From: Gonium pectorale
Lineage: Eukaryota; Chlorophyta; Chlorophyceae; Chlamydomonadales; Volvocaceae
Reading direction: 5' to 3'
DNA length: 58,987 nt
Assembly: GCA_001584585.1 (NCBI GenBank)
Contig: LSYV01000006.1
Location: forward strand, 3,205,386 to 3,264,372
Shown here: positions 32,301-45,129 of the stretch, piece after piece
Layout: the number at the start of each line of letters is the position of its first letter
Position numbering within the stretch: position 1 is the first letter of the stretch
Notes under the pieces: generated by a model
Seen by the model: the letters and a program-made list of their open reading frames with translations, nothing else
Told to the model about the DNA's origin: nothing
The model's database searches: none
Program-made: the position numbers and the translations under genes

Positions 32301-35300
32301 CGCCGGGTCATTGATGCATGCAGCAGGTCAAGACTGGCCGCAATCCTTGCACACCAGTCAGATGTGCTCCTATTGTTGCGACCTGCGCAGGCGGCGTCGG
32401 CGCTCTGTTGCTGGTCGCTGGAGTAGCAGGGGCAGTGCTGTTGTGGCGGCGGAGAAAAGGGAGCGCTGGTGCAAGCCAAAGCGCGAAACACTATACTCAA
32501 GAGGGAGAAGTTTCCCTGGCCATCATGGCCGGTAGGTCTCTGACCTGTCAGCTGCAGGGTGCTAGGACGGAGGCAACCCCTGTCCGGGGAGCCCGTAATT
32601 TGTTAGCTGTATTCCAGGGCCGGGATGCGGGCAGGCTGCTCGATTCGGCACAGGACCTTCAACCGGAGTTGTGTCATGTGGGTTGCTTGGGCGCACGGTG
32701 CGCATCGGTGCCGGCATTGGGGCATGGGGCCATGGGCTTGCAACACAGTCGGGGTGTACGAAAGCTGGCCTCGCAGCAACTTGCACTGTGTACACTGCTC
32801 ATCCCATCGGTCCCCTTTGCCTGCGCACAATGTGCTGTGTATCTTCCCGGCGCCTCCCCAACGTCGTCTTTCTTGCTGGCGCTGCTCCCGCAGCCGGCGA
32901 CTCGGGCACCGCGTCCCTGGGCACACGCGACGCCAAGTCCGCCGCGGACGGGCCTTTCAGCACAACTTTGGCGGGAGCGGCGGCGGCGGCAGCGGCCTGT
33001 GGCCTGGCGGGCGCCACAGATAGCCGCAGCACCGACTCGGCCGGGGACAACGTGCCACAGCTCCCCTCCGGCAGCTTCAAGCACAAGCAGCCGGCGTCCC
33101 CCAGCTCGCCCAGGGGGTTGCTGGTCAGCGGCGATGGCCACGCGGGTGGGCAGCTGCCCGTCCCGCGCTCCGCCGAGTCTCTGCCGGCCCCCGCCGTGCC
33201 GCTGTCGAGGCCGCACGACCTTCCGAGCTGGGGCAGCATCGGCGCCCGCGCCTCCCGGGCAGCTAGCGGCACGGGCGCGCAGTTCGCTTCCTTGCCCGTG
33301 CGCTCCATCGTGTCGAGCGCCGTCTCCACGCTCGGACTGACCGCGACAGTGGTCCCGGATGCGGTTGACGGGAACGGCAGCACCACCAGCAGCGCTGTGC
33401 TGCCCGCCGAGTCGCTGGATGCGGTCATTACCGCAACCACGCCAATGAACCAGGTGCGGCGTCCTCCAGGGCGGCAAGCCGAAACTGCAGCATGATGCGG
33501 TGGACGGGACTGGCGGCGCGGCGTGCAGCCCGTGTGGACACGTGGGACACAGTGGCTCTTTTTGGGGGAGGGGGGCGGCGCACATGTGTTGCCAGGGGGG
33601 GGGAGGGGGGGCCAGCTGGTCCCACGTGGGCATGCTCCGCTGTGGCTGGCGCGCATTCCAACGCCGCTCCGCAGCTCATCGAAACGGTGCCACCTGCGCC
33701 TCCCCCGCTGGCCGCTGCCTGCAGTTTGTCAACATGCACATGGTGCTGGGCCGGGACGTGGCGTTGGTGGAGGGGGCGGTGCGCGGCACGGGCGCGTTTG
33801 GCACGGTGGTGGAGGGCATACTGCTCAACGGGGCGGACCCAGGCGGGGGAACTGGTGCCGAGCCCCGGGTGCCGCGCGTCGCAATCAAGCTGCTGCGCGG
33901 CCTGGCGGCCTCGGTGGCTGCCTGTTCGGCCGCGGAGGTGGAGTCCCTCCGGAAGGAGGTGGAAGTGCTGAGCCGGTGCAGGTAAGACCCGGACATGAGC
34001 TGGGTTGGTTGTGTGCACGGTCTGAGGCATGAACGTCCATGGCCATGCCAGTTGGAACTTTGTGCATATGTTTGTACGTTGCAAGAAAGGCTAAGGCTGA
34101 AGTGAAAGCGTCGCCGTGCCATCGTCCTGCGCCGCTGGCAGGCACGCCAACATCGTGCGGCTGCTGGGCGGCTGCCTGACGCCGCCCGACGTGTTCCTGG
34201 TCGAGGAGCTGTGCGAGAGCTCGCTGGACAGGGTCATCCACGGCAAACCGCTGCGACCCAACCAGCAGCTCCTCGAATCTCCGGTGCAGCGGCAGCCGTC
34301 GCAGCCCTTGCAACAGCAGGGGGCAGGCCCTCCCACTGGCCTGACGTCCAGCCTGGATGCGTCATCGGCGAGTGTTGCGGACATGATGCCGGGGCTTCCA
34401 CCGCTGCCGCTTGCGTTGGTACGCAAGGGGACAAGAGGGGGGGCAGGGAGGTTTGCGACCATAAAATGGGAGATGTGCGATGTGGGGGAAATGCAAGAGC
34501 TGAGAGAGGTGCGTGCTTGGAAGCGTTTTTCGCTCCTCTAGAGTCATATGCCCAAAGGTGCGAACCTGCGCCTGCGGCTAGAGCAAGAAGCACCCCCTCT
34601 CCGCGCCGCCCGCTCATGCACCGGCCCAGGTCCTCCGCGTCGGCCGCGACATCGCGCTGGGCCTGGCGTATCTGCACCCCACCGTGGTCCACCGCGATCT
34701 GAAGCCCGGCAACGTGCTCATCTCCTCGGACGGCACCGCCAAGCTGTCGGACTTCGGCCTGGCGCGCCTGACGGCCGCCACGCTGCACGCGACCAACCCC
34801 GAGGTCGGCAGCGTGCCCTACATGGCGCCGGGTGAGCACACGATGGACGCGCCGGCGGGGGCGCCCCCCCTTGGAGGGGAGGCGGGCGTTCGAGACTTCA
34901 TGGACAGCGGCTTAGGGACTTAGGAAACGGCCGTGCTGCAGAGGAGGTTCCGCAACCTTTATGGAGTTTTCCGGCTGCATGGAATTTTGTCACACAGATG
35001 TGCGCTTGATGCGTCATATCTAGCTTCCGAATCGGGCACGGACGCACAGTCGTGCACCAACGCTCTCTAGCTCCTTGCGGATTGAATACGTCAAGGCTTG
35101 CCTCAAAAGTTTTTTGTTTTCCCTTCGCGTCCGCTTCTACACCAGCAGCGTTTCACTGCAACATCCTGTACGCGCTTACCCGTTGCTCGTTCGTAGAGTG
35201 CTTTGGCACCAACGGCCACACCGTGTCGCACCGCTCCGACATGTTTGCGTTTGGGGTGCTGCTGTGGGAGTTGCTGGCGCGCGTGCGGCCCTGGGCGGGC

Positions 35301-36564
35301 TCCCACCACATCAAGGTGGCGCTGGCGGTGTCCATACGCGGCGAGCGGCTGCCCCTGGCGGTCATTCAGGACAGGTGGGCGCGGATGGGGCCGCGCGCGG
35401 CGGGGGTCAGAGAGCGGCCACGGGGCTTCGGGGGGGACCTTTGAGCATGCCACATTCCGCATGGCTGCGATGGTGTCAGTGCTGGAGGGCCTCCATAGCA
35501 ATAACGGACGCAACCGCCACCTCCCTTCCAGAGCCCCACGGCGGCTGGTGCAGCTGATTGAGGAGTGCTGGCACGAGGACCCCTACCGCCGACCTTCGGC
35601 CCTGGACGCCGCAAAGCGGCTCACAGTCATCATGCAAGAGCTGCCCCCCGGACAGGGTCAGGGACAAACACAGGCGCAGCTGCTGCACCCGACGCCCGGG
35701 CCGGGGTCGGGGGCGCACACCCCCTTGCTGAACGGATCCGGCACTGCCAAGAGTGGCGAGCGCGCCCTGTCGCGCCTGGCCAGCTTTGCGCAGCCCCCGC
35801 CGCCGGGTATGGCCAATGGCTTTTCAGGGGCTGCTCCGCTCGCAACTCAGCCCGAGGAGGACTCCCAGCCTGGCTATGCAAAGCGGGCTGAGACTGTGCC
35901 TGCCGGACGGGAACCTGCCGAGCGGGTGCCTCGGTTCGCCGGGGTGTCGCTGCCAGTTCAAGGGACGCAGCCCGTGCCTTGTCCACCGGAGCAGCAGGAG
36001 CAGCTGCGCTTGCTGCAGACGTTGCCCCGCCCCGTGTCCGCACACGGCCCGGCCTCGGCTGGCGAAGGCGGTGGGAGCGGCCCGGTTGATCAGCCGACAT
36101 GGGGCGCAGCACATGCGCGCGGCAACCAACCGCGCCAGTTCATGCCTGATTCCGACGGACGGACACCTGCATCGCGACTGTTGTTAGCGTGCGGCAGCTG
36201 CAACAGCGATGAGGAAGGGTGCTTGGACGGTAGCGACGCCCCTGTCAGTGCGATACCGGCGGGCTTGGCTTCCGCTATAGGCAGCGCCACCGACGCGCCC
36301 GCGGGCCTGGGCCGCGCGCCGTCGGCCACTGCCGCCCTACCTGCGGCCGCTGGGCGGGCGGACGAGGGCGCGCGTCGTATGGAGGTTGTGCGGCAGGCCT
36401 CCATCCGGCGTCAGCAGCTGGGCTGGACGCGGCCGCAGGTGTGGAGGGGCGCCAGCGGCAGCATGCAGCTGGAGGTTGAGCAGCGCCCGTCGGCGTCCGA
36501 CGAGACCGCCTTGACGCCTGCGGCCGCGGGATCGCCGGTGCATGCTGCTCGCGGAGGTTGTTAG
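29383..36564 (+). CDS. receptor-like TKL protein kinase, single-pass membrane
   Basis: Thirteen phase-consistent exons: 29383-29535, 30040-30144, 30635-30764, 31079-31210, 31475-31725, 31991-32207, 32391-32531, 32894-33453, 33725-33981, 34142-34418, 34630-34831, 35197-35374 and 35532-36564 (TAG); 1211 residues. Signal peptide residues 1-25 ([15 protein letters not shown]). The ectodomain, to about residue 325, starts with repeats such as [18 protein letters not shown] and [11 protein letters not shown] that suggest a beta-helix, followed by a Cys-bearing part. A Pro/Ser stalk ([14 protein letters not shown]) precedes a transmembrane helix at about 330-348 ([16 protein letters not shown]) and a basic stop-transfer RRRK. 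Kinase domain about 570-905: [70 protein letters not shown] low-complexity tail follows. All key catalytic residues are present, so it should be active. The ligand is unknown. Confidence 0.88.
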
Positions 36565-37313
36565 CGCTGCTGGAGGCTACGACACGGTGGTTCCTTGGGG
36601 CGTGCGGTCCGTCGGGCGTGCGGAGGCCGGCGTGTGCGCCACGCGTGCGAGCAGCCCTTGACTCCCGGCATGGCGCCCAAGCCTGCAGCAGAAGGTGGCA
36701 TGGCTGGCTCGGGCATCGTGCTGATAGGTTTGGCTTCTGGCCTTGTGGAGCAAGGCATTGAGTTTTTGGGGCGAAAGGGCGTCTTTGGGGCAGCATTGGA
36801 GTCGCGCTTTCAGGCGAAGTTGACGGTGGGTGGCCCACGCTTCGGTGTCGAGAGGCGATGTGCGCTGCAGCAACTACCCACGAACCGAACTTGAACGCCT
36901 ACAGCATCGGGTGCGCTTGGGCCACCCTGCAAGTAGTACTCACACCTCGTCATCCTACATGGTGTTTTGCATGAAGCGTAGTTGAATCGATGGTATTGCC
37001 ATGTCGCAGCTTGCGGGGCAGCGATTATTGGTGGCCAACCGTGCAGTACTACATGCCGCAACCCTGGCTTGGGGTGCGCCTCTCTGTCAGCATCGTTTAT
37101 TTCATGCAGTTTTAGGGTATGGTCGGTCTGTTCGTTTCCGTCTGTTCGCCGGAATGCTCCCATGATTACGAGTTGCAGGTTTAGGTCATTTTGCCTCGAG
37201 CCCGCGCCATGTCTTTCCTGCGCTAGCCCCGTACGTCTCGCTGGCCGGCGTGAGCCCGAATGTTGTTTATTCATGCATAGCCGTTGCCACGTCTTTGGCC
37301 CGAGTAAGAGTAC

Positions 37314-37357
37314 GCGGTTCCTTTCCAATGGCACAGCGCGGTTCCTTTCCAATGGCA
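37314..37357 (+). repeat. 24-bp period direct repeat
   Basis: GCGGTTCCTTTCCAATGGCA occurs at 37314-37333 and again at 37338-37357, separated by cagc; the two copies are identical. Confidence 0.9.
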
Positions 37358-38104
37358 GTACCTTTCTAGCGCTTACGGCAGATTGACCGTATCGTCAGCA
37401 AGCGCCAAGCATAACGCGGTCGGGTGTCCGGGCGACTACTGCCTCGCAGCGCCTGTGGCATATTGTCGTGAGCCCATGGTGTTGGGTTGCACCAGCGGGC
37501 TCCTTATCTTGATTTGGTTGCCAATGCTTGGCCAATGTTGGTACTGGTTCTAGGATTAGGGCCGGTGATGGACGCAAACAACCACTGGCCAGGAGGGTAC
37601 TGCGGGGCAGTGGTTGCCTCCTACAACGTTGATATTGCGTTAATTACACACGCCAGTGATGGAAGACGTCTATTATGTGGCGTACTTTGACGCGTAACAC
37701 GCGTAACTTGCACGTGGTTCGTTTTGCCGTGACGGCGCTCGCCGCGACACTTGCTGCTGCCTTGGGGCGTACTTGAAGTTGCCCAGTACAGTGCCGTACC
37801 CAAGGGGAGCATAGGAGCGAGGACCATAGGCGCTGTTGGCTTGCTCAGGGTGCACTTGGCAAACCCAACGATGGTCTTCAGATGTCGGCGTGGTATGGGA
37901 CCTGGAGCACGTACGTGCTGAATTACCGTTCATGGAGGTTTTCCGTGGAAAGACGCTGTGATGAACCCAGTAGCGCCTGTGTAAGGCATCTGACGGTGGG
38001 TGGAGCAATGTGGAGCTAACGTCTCTCTGCCCACGCGCCAAGGTTGACCACGTTAGCTCCGACTGCGGTTGCGGCACATCGCGACCAAGTGAGGAACGCC
38101 TAGT

Positions 38105-38225
38105 CATGGTGCGCTGTAGGGCAGGGTTTCGGTGGTTCTCATCACGGGAGGGCTGCCTGTCCCTCCCTTTGTCTGCGCCCTTTCTCGCCTCTCCGCCTGT
38201 AACCTTTCCACAGAAAGAAAAGTCA
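38105..38225 (-). repeat. dispersed repeat R2, copy 1 (inverted relative to 53730-53853)
   Basis: The reverse complement of this stretch matches 53730-53853 closely over about 120 bp: both read gtggaaaggt-acaggcgg, then gagaggcgagaaagggcg, gggagggacaggcagccct and gatgagaaccaccgaaaccc. Homology stops sharply on both sides. No coding function recognised; likely part of a mobile element. Confidence 0.75.
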
Positions 38226-38910
38226 CACTACACTTTGCACTGTTTGTCAAGCTGTGTGTGGGACAGGAGGCAGGGCAGACACAAAAGGGAGCTGCGCCAT
38301 AACTGCGCACAAGACCGCACCATCAAAAGCATATTACCTATCATGGTGGGCACGCCCCGATTCCACTCAAAAATCCGACCAGGAATCCCGTTGGACAAGG
38401 AGCCATTGGGCCCTGGCGCTCGTCGCCACACACAGCTTGCACACAGCACTCGGAGCCTAGCCTAGCCTAGCCTACTCCCCGCTCACAGCGCATCTGCAGC
38501 TTGTCCCATGATGGTTTAGGGGTAGCATCTGTCGTAGCGGCGGGATGGAGTGGGGGTCGCCCCCCTAGTCAAGGCGCGCATCGTAAACTTGTAATCCAGC
38601 CGGCTCCCAACTGAGCCATCCTGGGCGCCGGGAAACATAGGCTGACACCCCCAAGCTCTTAGCCGCTGCGAGCACATGAAACCCAACTGCGCTCCTCGCT
38701 CTAACGCCAACCCCACCCCCATGTAAACGCCCCCTGGACAGGCCCGAACTGTCCAGAAGCGGACTTGTTAGTCCTGTTGTAAGCGTCTTGGCGACAGAGG
38801 CTTCGGTAACTTGCAAGGTGTCGCTAAATGAATCAACAGTCGTCGTGAGAGCCGGCTTGACCATCCACATTCGATAGCCGACGTGTAACCGTCCCACGGC
38901 ACAACTGTTG

Positions 38911-39330
38911 CACGGCACAACTGTGATGGCGCCTAGCCTGCACCAGACGCTCACGCGCTTCCGATTGGGGTGCTGGGATACCTAAGTCAACCGCACCAAC
39001 GGGCGAGCTAGGTGCGAGCGGACATGCAAGGTGTGCGGTGATGCCTCGGCGATGGAGGACGAGCTTCATATGTTTTGATAGTGCCGTGCTACGAGCACCC
39101 TCGCGACCAATTTCAAGGCGCATTGCAGCTCAAGCGCCGGGACACGATAACGATTATGGAGGAGGCCCCACATGGCAGCGTATTTGCAGGCTGTCTCGGG
39201 CACCACGCACGCAACACTTCGGCGACAGGCGCTGAAGTGGGGTAGAGACGGCAATCATGACCCTTTCCCCCACCCCATCACTCGCTTTTCGTCCATGACC
39301 CCCCGGCGTTGACGGGCCTGTAACCTGTCC
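38911..39330 (+). mobile_element. LINE-like retrotransposon 3' remnant, copy B
   Basis: Begins cacggcacaactgtgatggcgcctagcctg, closely matching the start of copy D, and carries gcgagcggacatgcaaggtgtgcgg (the CxxC finger) and the shared 3' block, ending cctgtaacctgtcc. It contains in-frame stops (for example after ELHMF), so it is dead. Start and end are judged from similarity to the other copies. Confidence 0.6.
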
Positions 39331-40151
39331 CGCATGGCTTTAACGCGTAAGCAGATAGAGATACAGATTACAGGCTCCCCAGAGATGGACGACGTGACGA
39401 GCAGCGCCCGTTGACTCAAGGCGCAAAGCTCTAAAGCTCCGTGTCCTGGCGACGTACGACCTGTTATCATTGATCTTGCGGGGAGAGAATGCAGTGATAG
39501 GAGGTTTGCGGTGTCACTTGAAATTGCCATGGACACTGCGCCTGAACGTGCCTGGCCGCATCGTTATTCGCCTTCTGCTCCCTGTCAACCTAGTATGGCT
39601 GGCGTGCCTAGTTGCGAGCAGAGCCTGCTATCCCACTCTGAACAGTCCAAACGCCGCGCTAGATGATGTCAACATATACGGCAATCAACACCGACAAAAC
39701 CCAGACATAAACATGACGAAACCTGCCTCCTGAGTCCGGCCGTACGCTCCCCACCACTGCAATGTGCAATCTAGGCTGCACTCGTAGCTATGGACGATGC
39801 TGTATGGCAGTTAAGGGTCCATTCCTGCAAATCCTGCTGTTGGCAACCAATGTATAGTTCCATGTTAGGACTGTGAGGACTAGCAAGCAATGCTACTGCG
39901 CTTCTCCTGCATCTGCGGCACACGGTATCTCCAGTATCTGCCAGTGATCAGCACTCGACCCGAAGCAGCAGCCGGACCGCAACGGCGATGTTGTGTGGGC
40001 GATCAGCGCGACTCCGTGGTGTTTGCCCATCAACTATGGTAACACTCGGCTCCGCTGGGGGTCACAGACATCCACCGTTCGGTTGGCCCGAAAACATTCA
40101 CTGCAACCTGCTGGAGCGCGGGCGGCCCCGGGCACTGAAGACCGCCGACCT

Positions 40152-43100
40152 CTAGACACTGAAATCAACTCTAGGCGACTTGTCGTCCTCCGTCAGCACC
40201 ACATCGACGCCAACACGGGAGAGCGTGCGTAGCGTTAATGCTCTGACGAGGACCAGCGCCTTCTTAACTGGCTTCTTTGCAGGCGATTCCGGCGTCTTGT
40301 TTGCCGCGCTGCCGTCCTCCGGTTTGCCGCCCTCGTCGTCGATCCATTTTCCAACGGCTTTCTCATTCTGGGCAACCTTGGGTTCTCCGTAGCAGCCCAG
40401 GCTGCTGACGGCCTTGGCGGCGTCCCCGAAGCTGCGCGGCCACGAGTTGTTCATCCGGAAACGGAGCACGCTGAGCGGGTGGTCCGCCACGGCGTCGATG
40501 ATAGCGTGCAGAGCTCGCACGCTCCGCCACAGGAGGCCCACCAGAAGGGCGATGTTGATGACGAGGATGATCAGCGCGACGGCGCTCTGCGGGGTTCGGG
40601 ACGAAGCTTTTCAGCATCGGTCGGGACTCTCACAGCCACGGTCATTCGCAGCACACCAGCAACAAGCAAGGCAAGCCCGTCAGGGAATCGCGGCGAGCCC
40701 GGACGCCGCCTCACCGCCGCGTCAGCTCCAATGTCGTCCGAGACCACGAAGAAGAGGCTGAGCGTCAGCGTGAGGCTGAGCACGCACAGCGACTGGAACT
40801 CGAGCACGTAGATGAGGGGGCTGCTGACGGGCGAAAAGCTCATGTTGACGAGGCAGATGAGCAGGAAGGCCGCCAGCATGAGAAGGATCTGGTGGCTCAC
40901 CACCGGAGCGTGCGACCAAACACCTCCACCGCCACTAGCGTCAGCTCCTCCAGCATCAGCACGCTCTCCCACCAGTAGTACTTGGCCCTGCCGGGCGGGC
41001 GGGGTAACACGCAGAACGTACGCACAGACGGGCTTGCGGACTTCCCGGGCCATGCCCAGATGTTTGCCGCCCTCTGTGGCATGCCCGCTCCATGAGCGAA
41101 GCCATTTTCAGGCACCTGCGCGGCCTACGGTGTAGCCAAAAGGCCGTGGGGCACGGATAGACACCAACATGTGACCCATGGGTCACCCCTCGTCTGCCGA
41201 GCGCGTAGCGCGAAGTGCAGAGGGAAGTGCAGACTGCCCTTGCCACTTTGCACCTCCCGGTACGGGCCACAAGGCGCACCTGTATCGCAAGTACAGGAAG
41301 CCGTAGCGGTCCTGCACGGACGGGTCGTTCAACTCGCTCCGGTGGCGGCGCAGCAACAGGAAGAAGCTGAGCGGGGGCAGCAGGGAACCCAGCAGCACGG
41401 CCGCCACGCCGATGGGCCCGGTGAGGGCCGGCGAAGCGCTGCTGCTGCATATCCCGCACCCAGTAGCCGTGCCGCCAGGTAGCCTGCGGAGTACCAGAGT
41501 TTGTGGGCATGCATGCACGTACGGCACGGGGCACAAACCCAAGCGTTGCGCACGGGACACCGCCTGCAGCACGCACTGCTGTGAGGCTCCATGCGACTCT
41601 GCTGCGTCGCGTATGCCATCGACGGGCCTTCCCAGCGTGCCACCTTCACCGCCCCGCTCAACCTTCCGCAATAACAGCCATACGCCGCCCTCCACAACAG
41701 CTGGCTCTATCAGTGAACGGCACATAACAGCATGCTGTTTAGCGCCCACCAGCTGCAGGGCGCCTTGCTGCCGTCGCCCCGGTCCACCATGTAGCACGCG
41801 AATACGCTCAGCGCGGACTGCGCCCAGCTGGGGTACAGGATGAACAACGCCAGCCGGAAGAAGATGCGCAGCTGCGCCGCGGCGCCGACGCTGCTGTCCA
41901 GGCGGTTCAGGTGCGCCACGAGCGCCGCCCACTGGGTCGCGGCATCGGCGCAGCGCGCTCTGAACGAGCGCCTGAGGGACGTCAACTTGGGGAGCTTCTG
42001 CATCGGCACGCATCCCCGGATGGGGGATTTGTTGGCGCGGCCGCCGCCAGGGCTGCCGTTACTTCGCACCGAGTGTGTCTGGGAGGCGGGCGTTGAGGGG
42101 CCGGGAGAGGGCGCTGCTGGGTCGTCGGCTTTGCGGTGCCGATGCCTTCGGTACGGGGACGCGTTGGAGCCGGCTGGGGAGGGCGGCGCCGACGTCTGCT
42201 GGCTCGCGGCGGGAGGGAGCGCCGGTTGCCGCCTCCTGGCGCGTTGGGACATGCTCCACCTGTGTGCGTGGCAACGCATGTTTGCTGCATGTGCCTTCGG
42301 GGCATGCGCCAAATCGCGTTTCCGACCTACGTGCTTGAGTGCATCAGTGCTGCGCCTTGTACTCACCGCAGCCCCCAGAGCGCCACGCTCGCGACCACCA
42401 CCGCTATGGGCGCTGCCAAGGCCCCCAGCAGCTGGGCCCGCGCCTGGCCGTCGCTCCGCAGCCCGGGAAACAGGCAGCCGTAGCTGAAGGCGACGGTGCT
42501 CTCGGCGCCCGTGAGGGCACTCAGCGTGGCGCGCATGTTGGAGATGACGTCCGGGTAGGCGATGGGCAGGCGTGTGATCATGATGTAGTACTGTACGTGC
42601 ACGATGGCCACCTGCGAGGCGTGGGGTGGCGGTTGGCAGCCGGCGGTCGGTTGGCGATTGCGGCTGTCCAGTCCAGGGTGGCCCCGACCCAGGGACGCGA
42701 TGCGTGTAGGTCATCTCGTACGACCGGTGCGCTCAAGCTTTGGCACTGCCGCAGCAAAGGAGCGAGCGCGGCGTTCTAATCTTTAAGAACTCAGCGGGCG
42801 ACTCGCCTCCACCCGATGGCGGGGTCCGGGGGCTCTGCTTCGGGCTGCCACCCGCACCAGAGCCGGCCTCCGCCTCCGCCTCCCTAATCGCGTGGCTCTC
42901 CCTGATGTTGGCGATGAAGGTGTACAGCACCAATACGACGCTGCCGAGCACCGCCAGGACGGCCAACAGGAGGTTGTACCAATGCCGGGGACAGCCTCTG
43001 TGGGGTACGGTCGGGGGTGTCTGCCCCACCCGCAGGTCAGCCGGTGCAGCAGCCGGCAGGCCAGCCCAGGGTCGCGGCGCATCCTCGTTGGGGCACTTGT

Positions 43101-44768
43101 GGAATACCGTCGAGTCGTGCGCGGAGTGCCAATGGCCTGCATGGTTTCAGTGTGTTCCTGTTATCGGCAAGGGCCTAGCAAACGTAGCGCAGCACACTGC
43201 TCAACAAGAGCGCGTGCGCTACCTGTAATCTTGGCGGTCTGCACCCAAAGAACTGCGCCTCACCTCCTTCCGGCACCATCAGAGCCTCCCCCAGGCACGT
43301 CGCGTGCGCGGGACAGGGCATGCAGGAGGCGTCCCCGGCTGCGGCCCGCTCCGCCATGTCCTGCAGGGCGGGAGCGGCAATCGTGTTCGACCTGAACCGC
43401 ACACCTGAAACCCTCCAGGCCTTGGATGCTGTTGGACGCGCATTGACTGCGTTTGTGTTCTACCTTCATCCGGAGGGTGTAGTTGGCGGTGTCCAGCTCC
43501 CACACAGTCGGCCGCTCGTCACGCCACAGCGCCACGCGGCCCCGGCCGCAGCGCGAGCAGCCGAGCCAGGACGGCTGCGCGCCCGGCTGCTGCGCCTCGC
43601 TCAGGTCGAGCGCGGTGCCAGCCGGGCAGTGCAGCAGCGTTATTTCCTGCCGCAGCGCCGCCACCTGTTACACGGCGTACACGGCGTCGTACATGTCGTA
43701 CATGTCTTACAAGCTCTCGAACACCATTCGCAACCAAGATAAATCCCAACATGCTTCACCATACCAATGCACAGGGTGTCCGAAGATTCCGGTAAACTCG
43801 GTGGTAGCTCCGTGGCTAGGTAGCTCAGGCGCCAACCGACAACTATGCTTGCACGGTACGGTAAAACACACCGTGTCACCTCCCTGGTATGACAAAATCG
43901 CGGTTAATCCGCTGACGTTGGCTAGTGCAGGGTACGGTTACCTGGTACAGTGTGGGGTCCTCTTTCGCAGCGGCGGTGAGGACCAGGTCATACATTCCGG
44001 GCCAGCCCCGTACAGTGAAGTACGGCCACGTGGCCACCCCGTTGACCACATGCACTTCGAGGCTGCCGCCCGACGCAGCGTTGGGGTCCAGCTGCGCCAG
44101 CCGGGCGTCCTGCCAGGGCCGCTGCGGCGCCGCCAGCAGGTGCGAGCCATCGCTTGAGCCGCTGCTGCTGCCATTGTCGCTGCTGTTGCTGCTGCTGGCG
44201 GTCGGAGCGAGGGAGGCGTTGGCGAGACGGTTGCGTGGCTCCAGGGCGATTCGGACCGTAAAAGCCAGTGTGTCTGCAGGGATGGGGGAGGGGGGGCGAC
44301 AAGCAGGGGGCCTGTGAGATCGCATCATGACCGCACACTCGCTGAGTTAAGCATCCACTGGGGTTGGGGGCTCCGGGCCATGGCCGCAACCGGAGCCCCG
44401 CACGCACCATGGTGCACGGGCTGGCCGAGGCCGTTGTACAGCCGCGCTCGGATGGTGATGGGCGCCCCAGGCCGCAGGCTGCCCGCGAAGCCCTCCAGCC
44501 GCATATACGTCGGGGCCACCTCCAGGACCGCCCCCGCGGCCAGCGGCTCCACGCCGCCCGCTCCACTGGACGGCTCCGCCGCGCACGCCTCCAGGGAGTT
44601 TTGGGCGTGGCACGCGTGGCGCAGCTCCGACGAAGTGACGTTGCTGTCGGCGGCGGGCGGCAGCGAGGCCCCGGCCGGCGGGTGGCCTACGCACCGGGCC
44701 TGAAGCGCGCGTGCCAGGGGTTCTTGCGTCCAGACAGGCAATGCCTGCGCGATTGGAGTTGTTGGCAT
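40152..44768 (-). CDS. Cys-rich multi-pass membrane protein with YGFLY motif (frameshifted in one exon)
   Basis: Exons in coding order: 44408-44768 (5' edge unresolved), 43942-44273, 43464-43664, 43264-43360, about 42780-43136 (3' edge unresolved), 42367-42611, 41729-42259, 41280-41444, 40715-40987 and 40152-40586 (TAG). The first part is extracellular-like: beta-rich blocks (YMRLEGFAGSLRPGAPITI), then Cys motifs (LGCSRCGRG, CMPCPAHATC) and HWHSAHDSTVFHKCPNED. About eight hydrophobic segments follow, with FFRLALFILYPSWAQSAL and the signature DRYGFLYLRY then KYYWWESVLML, seen in large protist membrane proteins of unknown function with a TRP-like membrane region. Exon 40715-40987 is one base short: the frame must shift near 40915-40925 between VEVFGRTL and PVVSHQILLML. 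That is either an assembly error or an inactivating mutation. No signal peptide is visible at ATG 44768, so upstream exons may be missing. Confidence 0.7.
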
Positions 44769-45129
44769 CGCTCAGGGTCTGATGTAAGTGCATGATGCTG
44801 AGAGCACAAGGGGCACTTGCAGGGGCATGGTTGTCAATGCCGGTCCCTGGTGGTTCTGGGCCCCTGGCGCGAAGGTTCACGTGGGTATGTGCTCGCCACA
44901 TGACTGACCGTGCGGGGCGGGAGCCGGACTTGGTTGACGAGGAGGGGCCAGCATGCATTGGCCCCATCGAGCTCCTCGAGGATTCATGAAGGCGTGAGAT
45001 GGGGTTGGAGGCTGACTCGTGCGTGCCTACGGCGTCGCTCGTGTACGGCGGCGCGTTCCCTCTTATCCTTGACGGCCCCTGGCATGCGCTCGGCATCTAC
45101 CGCCAAGCAATGCTGGTCGTCAGAGGTGC

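Larger units (their letters stand above)
36565..40151. other. repeat-rich intergenic region, no gene recognised
   Basis: Contains a partial 24-bp tandem duplication (37314-37357), one copy of a dispersed 120-bp repeat (38105-38225), a short CCTAG array near 38455-38475 and LINE-like copy B (38911-39330). Open frames present have stops in all related copies or no family likeness. Confidence 0.5.
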
